Position numbers and translations under genes: made by a program
Assembly: GCA_002919115.1 (NCBI GenBank)
Contig: PKER01000217.1
Location: forward strand, 1-5,626
DNA: 5,626 nt
Origin: a bacterium
GTDB taxonomy: Bacteria; Actinomycetota; Thermoleophilia; Solirubrobacterales; 70-9
Reading direction: 5' to 3'
Notes under the pieces: generated by a model
Told to the model about the DNA's origin: nothing
The model's database searches: none
Seen by the model: only the letters and a program-made list of their open reading frames with translations
Shown: positions 1 through 4,766 of the stretch, one piece after another
Position numbering within the stretch: position 1 is the first letter of the stretch
Layout of the letters: each line of letters starts with the position of its first letter

Positions 1-1109
1 TGTGCGGTCGTCGCCCGGGCGCCGTCGCCGAAGTCGAAGGTGTAGCTTGCGATCCCCTCGTCGTCGCTTGAGCCGGAGGCGTCGAACGTGACCGGCGTGC
101 CTGCGAAGACCTCGAGGGCGTCGGCCCGGAGCTCGGCGGTGGGCGGCTGGTTGGGGACGGCCGCCACGGCCCGCACCAAACCCCCCAGGGACACCAAACC
201 CCCCAGGGAGATCGTCTCCACGGCGTTCGTGGCTGTGTCGATCACGGAGACGGTGCGGCTCGGATAGTTGGCGACGTAGGCGCGCTCGCCGTCGGGCGTG
301 GTCGCGATCCCGTTGGCGCCGTAGCCCATCGGGATCGTCTCCACGGCGTTCGTGGCCGTGTCGACCACGGAGACGGTGAGCCTCCACGGGTTGGCGACGT
401 AGGCGCGCTTGCCGTCGGGCGTGAGGGCGATCGTCTGGGGAAGCTCGCCCACCGCGATCGTGGCGACGACGTCGCCCGTGTCCGTGTCGATGGCCAGGAC
501 GTTGTTCTTGTACACGTTGGCCACGTAGAGCGTCTTCCCATCCGGGGTGATCGCCATCCCCCGGAGACCGTCCATGCCGTCGTCGGCGATCCGCCCGACC
601 TCCTTGTGCGTTTCGGTGTCGATCACGGAGATGTCCCGCTCGTTCGCGACGTAGGCGCGCTCGCCGTCCGGGGCGAAGACCACGCCGAACGGCAGGTAGC
701 CGGCCTTGACCGGCTCCTCCAGTAGCTTGTCTTCGCTCGTGTCGATCGCCCAGACCCCATAATCCGGGCTCGCCACGTATGCGAGGCCGCCGCGGGGGCT
801 GATCGCGATGTCGTGCGCGTTTATCGGGCCGGGGATCTGCGCGAGGATCTCGTGCGAGCGGGTGTCGACCGCGTAGATGGTGCCCGCGGACCGATCCGCG
901 ACGTACAGCTTCTTGCCGTCGGGCGTGATCGCCGCTCCTCTCGGTTCGGTCCAGGGCCCCTCGACCGGGTCCTGGGCCTCCCCGTCCTCGATCGGCACCA
1001 GGCCGCCGTCCGTCGGCACATAGACGGTGTGGGCTTCGGCCTGGGATGCGAGGCCGAGCCAGGCGATCGAGCAGGCGACGGCGGCGATTGTCCCAGACAA
1101 GAGCTTCAC
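1..1109 (-). CDS. Secreted YVTN beta-propeller repeat protein with PKD domain (C-terminus cut by window edge)
   Basis: The visible 369 residues read in one uninterrupted frame. Residues 1-26 form a signal peptide: a Lys at position 2, a hydrophobic core, and an AEA cleavage site before His27. Seven propeller repeats follow, with 'YV' strands at residues 30, 69, 111, 153, 195, 237 and 278, a spacing of 39-42 residues. Most repeats carry the family pattern TPDGxxxYVAN...VSVIDT. Seven repeats would close a seven-bladed propeller. A PxxPP linker near residue 319 opens a PKD domain, with the diagnostic FDFGDG at 358-363, where the window ends. Such proteins are exported and typically act in surface binding or adhesion; no catalytic residues are visible. 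GTG at 1107-1109 is chosen as start because AGGAGG lies 6 nt upstream. An in-frame ATG at 1128-1130 lies upstream of that RBS and is less likely. The last two blades are near-identical at DNA level and are followed by a duplicated SLGGLV. Family call is secure; ligand unknown. Confidence 0.9.
   Translation of the reverse strand, partial: MKLLSGTIAAVACSIAWLGLASQAEAHTVYVPTDGGLVPIEDGEAQDPVEGPWTEPRGAAITPDGKKLYVADRSAGTIYAVDTRSHEILAQIPGPINAHDIAISPRGGLAYVASPDYGVWAIDTSEDKLLEEPVKAGYLPFGVVFAPDGERAYVANERDISVIDTETHKEVGRIADDGMDGLRGMAITPDGKTLYVANVYKNNVLAIDTDTGDVVATIAVGELPQTIALTPDGKRAYVANPWRLTVSVVDTATNAVETIPMGYGANGIATTPDGERAYVANYPSRTVSVIDTATNAVETISLGGLVSLGGLVRAVAAVPNQPPTAELRADALEVFAGTPVTFDASGSSDDEGIASYTFDFGDGARATTA
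174..209 (-). repeat. Perfect 18-bp tandem duplication inside the propeller gene
   Basis: The unit CACCAAACCCCCCAGGGA occurs twice back to back (174-191 and 192-209) with no mismatch. It is a multiple of three and in frame, giving SLGGLV twice (residues 301-312) on the minus strand. It lies between the last propeller blade and the PKD domain, so it lengthens a linker without disturbing either fold. The absence of any mismatch points to a recent slippage event. Confidence 0.9.
211..423 (-). repeat. Two near-identical propeller blades (123-bp period)
   Basis: Segments 211-300 and 334-423 align with 10 differences in 90 bases, offset by 123 bp (41 codons). Seven of the ten differences cluster in a 12-base stretch (256-267 against 379-390), which encodes the loop just after YVAN: YPSR in one copy and PWRL in the other. 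The other blades have clearly diverged, so this pair is a recent duplication or has been homogenised by gene conversion. Confidence 0.85.
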
Positions 1110-1115
1110 GGGCCC

Positions 1116-1121
1116 CCTCCT
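1116..1121 (-). promoter_or_regulatory. Ribosome binding site of the propeller gene
   Basis: The minus strand reads AGGAGG here, followed by GGGCCC and then the GTG start at 1109. The 6-nt spacing is close to ideal. This site decides the start in favour of GTG over the upstream in-frame ATG at 1128-1130. It is the only strong Shine-Dalgarno sequence I see in front of a gene start in this window. Confidence 0.8.
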
Positions 1122-1280
1122 GTACAGCATCGCTTCCCTGAGTCGGGAGGGAAAGCTAACACTCTCGCCGGCCACCGAGCGCAGTTCCGGGCGCCTCATC
1201 ACCTCGTCTGCCCTGGGCGGTATCGCGCTCTTTTGGGGGGCGCTTCCTGATTTTCTGCGACGCGGCCGCAAGGTGGTGCG

Positions 1281-1343
1281 ATGCGCCTGCAGGTCGAGGA
1301 CGTCGGCGACTGTGGCGCCTTGCGAGATCGCCCTGCCACTTAG
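1281..1343 (+). CDS. Possible 20-codon leader ORF upstream of the amidotransferase (speculative)
   Basis: An ATG at 1281 opens a 20-codon frame ending in TAG at 1341-1343, peptide MRLQVEDVGDCGALRDRPAT. AAGGTGG at 1270-1276 is a fair Shine-Dalgarno match just upstream. The frame is followed 6 nt later by a 10-bp-stem hairpin, and the amidotransferase starts 52 bases after its stop. That order resembles a leader peptide with attenuator, but the peptide has no run of one amino acid that would explain control. A frame this short is easily produced by chance, so this is a weak call. Confidence 0.15.
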   Translation: MRLQVEDVGDCGALRDRPAT

Positions 1344-1349
1344 CGACGC

Positions 1350-1373
1350 CGCCCGCGGTTCTTACCGTGGGCG
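1350..1373 (+). promoter_or_regulatory. Inverted repeat / leader hairpin before the amidotransferase
   Basis: The arms CGCCCGCGGT and ACCGTGGGCG flank a TCTT loop. All ten positions pair if one G-U pair is counted on the plus-strand RNA. It ends 22 nt before the GTG start at 1396. There is no Shine-Dalgarno sequence between the hairpin and the start. It could be a repressor operator, since it overlaps a weak -10-like TACCGT at 1363-1368, or an RNA hairpin in the leader. It is not followed by a U tract, so it is not a typical intrinsic terminator. Confidence 0.45.
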
Positions 1374-1395
1374 CCGCGTTGTCACACTTGCCCTC

Positions 1396-2118
1396 GTGCG
1401 CGTTCTCGCCATCACCCACGAGCACGATGCCGCGGCCGGCGTCTTCGGCGAGGCGTGCGCGGAGTTCGGCGCCGAGCTCGATACGTGGTGGATCGCCAAG
1501 GGCGACGCCCCGCCGTCCGACCCGCTCGGCTACGACGCCGTGTTCGCCTTCGGCGGCTCGATGAACACGCACGAGGTCGACCAGCATCCCTGGCTGCGCG
1601 ACGAGAAGGACGTCCTGCGCGAGCTCGTCGAGCGCAAGGCGCCGCTCCTGGGCGTGTGCCTCGGCGCCCAGATGCTCGCCGCCGCGCTCGGGGGCAGGGT
1701 GCCCAAGGCGGCGGAGCCCGAGATCGGCTGGCACCGTGCCGAGGTGCTGCCCGCGGGCGGGGACGACCCGCTGATCGGGCCGCTCGCGCCCGCGTTCGAC
1801 GCCTTCGAGTGGCACCTCTACGAGATCGTGCTGCCGCCGGGGACGGTCGAGCTCGCGCGCAGCGCCCTGTGCGTGCAGGCCTACCGGGTCGCCTCGGCGC
1901 CGGCCTGGGGGATCCAGTTCCACGCCGAGGTGACCGAGGCCGACGCCCTGAGCTGGGTCGACGACGACCGCGAGGCGGACTACTTCGTCGCGACCGGCAT
2001 CGACGCCGACCGCCTCAAGGCGGAGATCCGCGAGCGCATCGGCGCCTGGAACCGGCTCGGCCGCGAGCTCTGCGCACGTTTCCTGCGCGTGGCCGCGGGC
2101 GCCCGCACGCCCGCCTAG
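1396..2118 (+). CDS. Stand-alone class I glutamine amidotransferase (GMP synthase-like GATase1)
   Basis: This 240-residue cytosolic protein is a single GATase1 domain. The nucleophile elbow is LLGVCLGAQ with Cys88. The catalytic His176 and Glu178 lie in GIQFHAEV, so the Cys-His-Glu triad is complete. An FEWH motif at 137-140, with QAYR and GIQFH after it, matches the subgroup annotated as GMP synthase-like amidotransferases. There is no fused ATP-pyrophosphatase or other acceptor domain, so the acceptor of the ammonia, or whether a gamma-glutamyl compound is hydrolysed instead, is unknown. The usual FHPE is FHAE here. GTG 1396 is chosen because family similarity begins with VRVLAITHE. An in-frame GTG at 1312 would add 28 unrelated residues. 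No Shine-Dalgarno sequence precedes 1396. The gene is divergent from the propeller gene and convergent with the unknown gene, so it is probably transcribed alone. Fold and catalytic class are firm; substrate is not. Confidence 0.9.
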   Translation: MRVLAITHEHDAAAGVFGEACAEFGAELDTWWIAKGDAPPSDPLGYDAVFAFGGSMNTHEVDQHPWLRDEKDVLRELVERKAPLLGVCLGAQMLAAALGGRVPKAAEPEIGWHRAEVLPAGGDDPLIGPLAPAFDAFEWHLYEIVLPPGTVELARSALCVQAYRVASAPAWGIQFHAEVTEADALSWVDDDREADYFVATGIDADRLKAEIRERIGAWNRLGRELCARFLRVAAGARTPA

Positions 2119-2128
2119 CGCGCCGCGC

Positions 2129-2148
2129 GGGGGGCCTTCAGGCCTCCT
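2129..2148 (+). terminator. Candidate hairpin terminator at the convergent gene ends
   Basis: An 8-bp stem (2129-2136 with 2141-2148, two G-U pairs on the plus strand) closes over a UUCA loop. It starts 11 bases after the amidotransferase stop and spans the stop of the opposing gene. There is no U tract, as is common in high-GC actinobacteria, so the role as terminator is inferred from position. Confidence 0.35.
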
Positions 2149-2830
2149 CGGGCTCGTCCTCGTCGTCGCTCGCGTAGAGGCTCTCGGACGCGATCTGGCG
2201 CAGGCGGCGGTCCCAGAGCCTGATCTCGACGAAGAGGTCGTCGCTCCCGAAGCCGTGCACGGCGTCGACCGCGACCAGCGTGAAGCGCCCGTCGCGCACC
2301 GGCGCCTGGTCGAGGACCTCGCCGTCGAGCTCGGCGGTCGCCGCGACCGCCCCGCCAACCATCGGCAGGCCCCAGATCAGGGTCACGTCGCCGCCGCGGC
2401 CCGCCTCCGAGCGCCACTCGCCGATCACGTCGTCGGAGAGGTCGACCTTCCAGTCGGGGTTGTCGGCGGCGGTGATGTCCGTGAAGTCGGCGCTCGAGCG
2501 CAGATCGACCGGCTCGCCCTCCTCGCCGCGCGCGTAGGAGACCCAGCCGAAGTACTCGATCGTCACCGGCTCGCTGCCCTCCGGGGCGTCGGCGGGTACG
2601 ACCGGCTCGCGCGATGCACCCGTCGCGGGCACCCACACCCGCCCGCCCCAGGCGCGCTCGGGGAACCAGCGGATCGAGGCGAGGTCGAGCGGCGAGCCCG
2701 CCTCGTCGGCGTACTTCGCGCACGCCTCGGCGAACTTCTCGTCGAGGCGCTCCTTGAAGCGGCCGGTGGGCGGGCCCTCCTGGGTCGCGTCGGCGATGAA
2801 GCGCGGGAACGGTCGTGCGATCGGCGGCAT
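2138..2830 (-). CDS. Protein of unknown function (230 aa, soluble, acidic tail)
   Basis: I do not recognise a named family. The 230-residue product has no signal peptide or membrane segment and a single cysteine (Cys37), so it is probably cytosolic. Residues 1-40 include a charged, likely helical stretch (GRFKERLDEKFAEACAKY, 23-40). Residues 52-160 are rich in Trp and alternating strand-like segments (IRWFPERAWGGRVWVPAT, IEYFGWVSYA, DNPDWKVDLSDDVIGEW). Residues 160-218 look like further beta strands, and the tail SDDEDEPEEA is strongly acidic. ATG 2830 is preferred; a GTG at 2881 would add 17 residues rich in Pro, Ala and Arg without any Shine-Dalgarno site. TAGGCT lies 10 nt before the ATG, compatible with a nearly leaderless transcript. 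The coherent composition, with conserved-looking Trp and Gly positions, makes a real gene likely. The 205-bp structured gap upstream argues against an operon with the beta-helix gene. Confidence 0.75.
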   Translation of the reverse strand: MPPIARPFPRFIADATQEGPPTGRFKERLDEKFAEACAKYADEAGSPLDLASIRWFPERAWGGRVWVPATGASREPVVPADAPEGSEPVTIEYFGWVSYARGEEGEPVDLRSSADFTDITAADNPDWKVDLSDDVIGEWRSEAGRGGDVTLIWGLPMVGGAVAATAELDGEVLDQAPVRDGRFTLVAVDAVHGFGSDDLFVEIRLWDRRLRQIASESLYASDDEDEPEEA

Positions 2831-2837
2831 CGAGACG

Positions 2838-2870
2838 GGGAGCCTAGTGGCCGCCGGGCGGCCGGGAGCC
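2838..2870 (-). promoter_or_regulatory. Palindrome between direct repeats just upstream of the unknown gene
   Basis: GGGAGCC occurs at 2838-2844 and again at 2864-2870. Between them is GGCCGCCGGGCGGCC (2849-2863), a perfect dyad around one central base. On the minus strand the left repeat overlaps TAGGCT (2846-2841), a TAnnnT -10-like box 10 nt before the ATG. The palindrome then falls where the -10/-35 spacer would be, an arrangement typical of an operator. I see no good -35 box, so this is a candidate only. Confidence 0.35.
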
Positions 2871-2887
2871 CAAACCCCCACCGCCGA

Positions 2888-2926
2888 GCGTGCGAAACCG
2901 TTGCTATGCGCATCGGAATCGCACGC
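2888..2926. repeat. 39-bp imperfect inverted repeat in the 2831-3035 intergenic region
   Basis: The arms GCGTGCGA (2888-2895) and TCGCACGC (2919-2926) are perfect complements. On the same axis, CCG (2898-2900) pairs with CGG (2914-2916), with an AA/AA mismatch between the two stem segments. The 13-base centre contains most of the separate palindrome ATGCGCAT (2906-2913). The element lies 58-96 bases upstream of the unknown gene's ATG. It could be a dimeric regulator site or an RNA fold, and its distance from the beta-helix stop makes a terminator less likely. Confidence 0.5.
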
Positions 2927-2967
2927 GGCGCGGTGGGGGCAGGCGCGTTCGGATCGCGCCGCGGGAT

Positions 2968-2996
2968 GGGGCTGTGGGGATGGGGCCGGGGTGGGG
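2968..2996 (+). other. G-quadruplex motif with five GGGG runs
   Basis: Five runs of four G lie at 2968-2971, 2976-2979, 2982-2985, 2988-2991 and 2993-2996, with loops of 4, 2, 2 and 1 bases. Further G runs sit nearby at 2935-2939 and 2963-2965. Short loops and four-G runs are the features of a stable quadruplex. The G-rich strand is the template for minus-direction transcription, so RNA crossing the site would be C-rich. It lies between the beta-helix gene and the unknown gene. Confidence 0.7.
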
Positions 2997-3043
2997 CGGC
3001 GCCGCCCTCAGCGCTGCCTGTGGCCGGTGCCGCCCTCAGCGGC
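2994..3043 (-). terminator. Repeated GC-rich dyads at the 3' end of the beta-helix gene (possible terminator)
   Basis: GCCGCCCTCAGCG occurs at 3001-3013 and 3029-3041. The second copy holds the TGA of the beta-helix gene (3038-3036). A perfect 14-bp palindrome GGGCGGCGCCGCCC spans 2994-3007, and a 5-bp stem (3029-3033 with 3039-3043) sits over the stop codon. The minus-strand RNA can thus form alternative hairpins from two GGGCGGC copies and one GCCGCCC. There is no U tract. Termination is inferred from position. Confidence 0.3.
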
Positions 3044-4676
3044 GCGCGCGGCGGAAGGCGAACTTCGCCGGCTTGGCCTGCACGTTGCCCGCCGCGTCCG
3101 TGGCCCAGACGCGCAGCACGTGCCGGCCGGGCTTCACCCTGAAGCGCGCGGGGCTCGCGCAGGGCCGCCGCGGGCCCGCGTCGAGCTTGCACTCGAAAGT
3201 CGCGGGCTCATCGGCTGCGAAGCGGAAGACGACCCGCTTGCGCTTCGACTTCTTGGGCGGCGTCTTGGTGAACCTGGTGGCGGGCGCGGTGCAGTCGGCC
3301 TCCTCGGCGGGCACGAACTCGTCCGCGCCGATGTCGCGGCGGACGACGGTCTCGCAGTCGGGCGTGCCGTCCACGGCGCGCGCGTCCCCGTCGATGTCCA
3401 CCGCACCCTCTGCGGGCGGGTCGGGGTCGCCCGCGTCGATCATCGGCGAGCCGGGCTTGAGGTGGAAGTCGCCCGCCGCGGCGTCCTCGAACATCGGGTC
3501 GGCGGTCGTCTGGAACGCCCTGCAGCCGCTGGGGTGATCCTCGGCGACCTGCGAAGCGCGCGAGTTGGTGATCACGCAGGTGCCGCCGCCTACCGGCGAG
3601 GCGTCCTCGACGATCGTCGAGTCGACCTCCGCCTCGCCCTCCTGGACCCTGATGCTGACGCCCCCGTTCGCCCACACCGTGAGGCCGGTCGCGCGCAGCG
3701 ACGAGCGCGGCCCGGTGGTGTTGTCGAGGACGAGCACGCCGTCGCCGGCGGTGTCCCAGATCACGTCGCCCTCCATCGTCACGCCGGGGCTGTCGGACTC
3801 CACCTGCACGCCCGTGCAGACGCCGGTGACCCGGTTGCGCTCGAGGTGCGCGGCGGTGCCCGCGGAGATGCCGAGCACGAAGGGCGTCGACGCGGCGCTG
3901 ATCCGGTTCTCCCGCACCAGGAGCTCACCTCCCTGCAGGGAACCGACGGCGATGATCGCGCGTCCCTGGACCGGGTAGTTGTGGATGCCGGTGAACTCGT
4001 TGCGCTCGACGAGCGTGCGCTGACCCGCCGCGGGCCCGGACACCTGCACGCCGACCACGAGGCCCTCGAACTCGTTGTCGCGCACGGTGATCGACCCCGA
4101 CGCGTAGACGCCGATCCGGCCCCGCGTCTCGTCGGGACTCGGGTCGACGAAGGTGTTTCCCTCGACGAGCACGTCCACGGCCGAGCTGCCGATCCCGCTG
4201 ACGATGCCGGTCGCGTCGGGGTCGTCGAACGTGTTGCCGATCACCTCGGCAGTACCGGCCAAGTTGACCTGCCGCTCGGCGTTCGCGCGGATCACGAGCC
4301 CCTCGATCCGCCCGGCCCCCGACGCGGGTACGGTGATCGCGGTCGCGTTGGCGCCGTCGATCACCGGGGACGCCGAGCCGTCGGCGGCGACGAAGTCGAA
4401 GCCGACCAGCGAGCGCCCCTCGCCGAGCGTCACGTTCTCTACGTAGGTGCCGCTGTCGACGAGCACGCGCTCCCCGGGCGCCGCGGCGGCGATGCCCGCG
4501 GCGATCGTGGCGCAGGGGCTCGCCAGCGTGCAGCCGGCGTTGGCGTCGCTGCCGGTCTGGGCGTCGACGTAGCGGTCGGCCGCGAAGGCGGGCGCGGCGA
4601 GCGCGAGCGCCGCGGCTAGCGCGGGCAGGAGCGAGCGGGTGGCGAGACGGCGGATGTGTGCGTGGATCTGGTGCAT
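3036..4676 (-). CDS. Secreted right-handed parallel beta-helix protein with C-terminal Ig-like module
   Basis: The 546-residue product begins with a clear signal peptide: basic residues at 9-14, an Ala/Leu core, and an AFA site at 30-32. Residues 35-80 match the opening cap of secreted beta-helix proteins (RYVDAQTGSDANAG, PCATIAAGI, GTYVEN). From about 120 to 360 come successive rungs with xxVEGNTF, VRDNEFEG, VERNEFTG, VRENRIS and LERNRVTG, the pattern of PbH1 repeats. Residues 393-418 (DPMF...GDFHL..GSPMIDAGD) and the DIGADEF at 448-454 match the region often annotated as choice-of-anchor Q. A basic linker (PPKKSKRKR) leads to an Ig-like module at about 466-542 with Cys496 and Cys506 and the ATDAAGN signature. 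Beta-helix proteins of this kind include polysaccharide lyases and surface proteins; I see no assignable catalytic residues. ATG 4676 is preferred because it gives a normal signal peptide; the upstream in-frame starts at 4712 and 4721 lie within a hairpin. No Shine-Dalgarno site is visible. Confidence 0.88.
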   Translation of the reverse strand: MHQIHAHIRRLATRSLLPALAAALALAAPAFAADRYVDAQTGSDANAGCTLASPCATIAAGIAAAAPGERVLVDSGTYVENVTLGEGRSLVGFDFVAADGSASPVIDGANATAITVPASGAGRIEGLVIRANAERQVNLAGTAEVIGNTFDDPDATGIVSGIGSSAVDVLVEGNTFVDPSPDETRGRIGVYASGSITVRDNEFEGLVVGVQVSGPAAGQRTLVERNEFTGIHNYPVQGRAIIAVGSLQGGELLVRENRISAASTPFVLGISAGTAAHLERNRVTGVCTGVQVESDSPGVTMEGDVIWDTAGDGVLVLDNTTGPRSSLRATGLTVWANGGVSIRVQEGEAEVDSTIVEDASPVGGGTCVITNSRASQVAEDHPSGCRAFQTTADPMFEDAAAGDFHLKPGSPMIDAGDPDPPAEGAVDIDGDARAVDGTPDCETVVRRDIGADEFVPAEEADCTAPATRFTKTPPKKSKRKRVVFRFAADEPATFECKLDAGPRRPCASPARFRVKPGRHVLRVWATDAAGNVQAKPAKFAFRRARR

Positions 4677-4683
4677 GGCCGCG

Positions 4684-4689
4684 ACGCTA
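4684..4689 (-). promoter_or_regulatory. Possible -10 box for leaderless transcription of the beta-helix gene
   Basis: The minus strand reads TAGCGT here, a TAnnnT match, exactly 7 nt before the ATG at 4676. That spacing would put the transcription start at or next to the A of the ATG, which fits the lack of a Shine-Dalgarno site. A convincing -35 box is absent, so this rests on one short match. Confidence 0.3.
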
Positions 4690-4711
4690 CGCGCGGCTCG
4701 CAGCCCGCACA

Positions 4712-4740
4712 TTGGGGGCACCCCTAAAAGGCGCCCCCAA
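4712..4740 (-). terminator. Strong hairpin downstream of galT (likely terminator)
   Basis: The arms TTGGGGGCACC (4712-4722) and GGCGCCCCCAA (4730-4740) flank a 7-base loop. On the minus-strand RNA all 11 positions pair, one of them as G-U; on the plus strand the same position is an A-C mismatch, so the fold favours the minus strand. It begins 26 nt after the galT TAG and ends 35 nt before the beta-helix ATG. There is no U tract after the stem, as often in actinobacteria. It could instead be a regulatory site for the beta-helix gene. Confidence 0.6.
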
Positions 4741-4766
4741 ACCTTTCCCGCGCCCGCCGCCGCGCC

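Larger units (their letters stand above)
1110..1395. other. Divergent intergenic region between the propeller and amidotransferase genes
   Basis: These 286 bases should hold both outward promoters. For the minus-strand gene, a TAGCTT at 1158-1153 fits the TAnnnT form of a -10 box but has no recognisable -35 box. A 6-bp stem (1134-1139 with 1148-1153) would lie in its leader. On the plus strand, TTAGCG (1340-1345), a 17-nt gap and TACCGT (1363-1368) form a weak promoter-like pair that overlaps the inverted repeat at 1350-1373. A 20-codon reading frame at 1281-1343 is listed separately. Longer reading frames crossing this stretch have no family features and overlap the propeller gene antisense. 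Confidence 0.5.

Noticed and set aside
174..209. Tandem repeat as a possible CRISPR fragment
   Set aside because: There are only two copies, no spacers, and the repeat is in frame within a coding gene.
813..1250. A plus-strand open frame opposite the propeller gene
   Set aside because: The minus strand carries the YVTN repeats and the signal peptide in one continuous frame; the plus frame has no motif.
1027..1395. An upstream extension of the amidotransferase by 123 codons
   Set aside because: The extension overlaps the propeller gene's start antisense, has no family similarity, and the Rossmann-like opening strand begins at the GTG at 1396.
1156..2358. A 400-codon open frame on the minus strand opposite the amidotransferase
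   Set aside because: Its composition is dominated by Arg, Ala, Gly and Ser, and it covers a gene with an intact catalytic triad. It is a shadow frame.
2754..4619. A 621-codon open frame on the plus strand opposite the beta-helix gene
   Set aside because: It is rich in Arg, Gly, Ala, Asp and His, shows no domain pattern, and lies antisense to a gene with a signal peptide and clear beta-helix repeats. Long antisense frames are expected where third positions are almost all G or C.
4677..4721. Upstream starts for the beta-helix gene at 4712 (ATG) and 4721 (GTG)
   Set aside because: Both fall within the 4712-4740 hairpin, and the added residues would disturb a normal signal peptide that begins at 4676.
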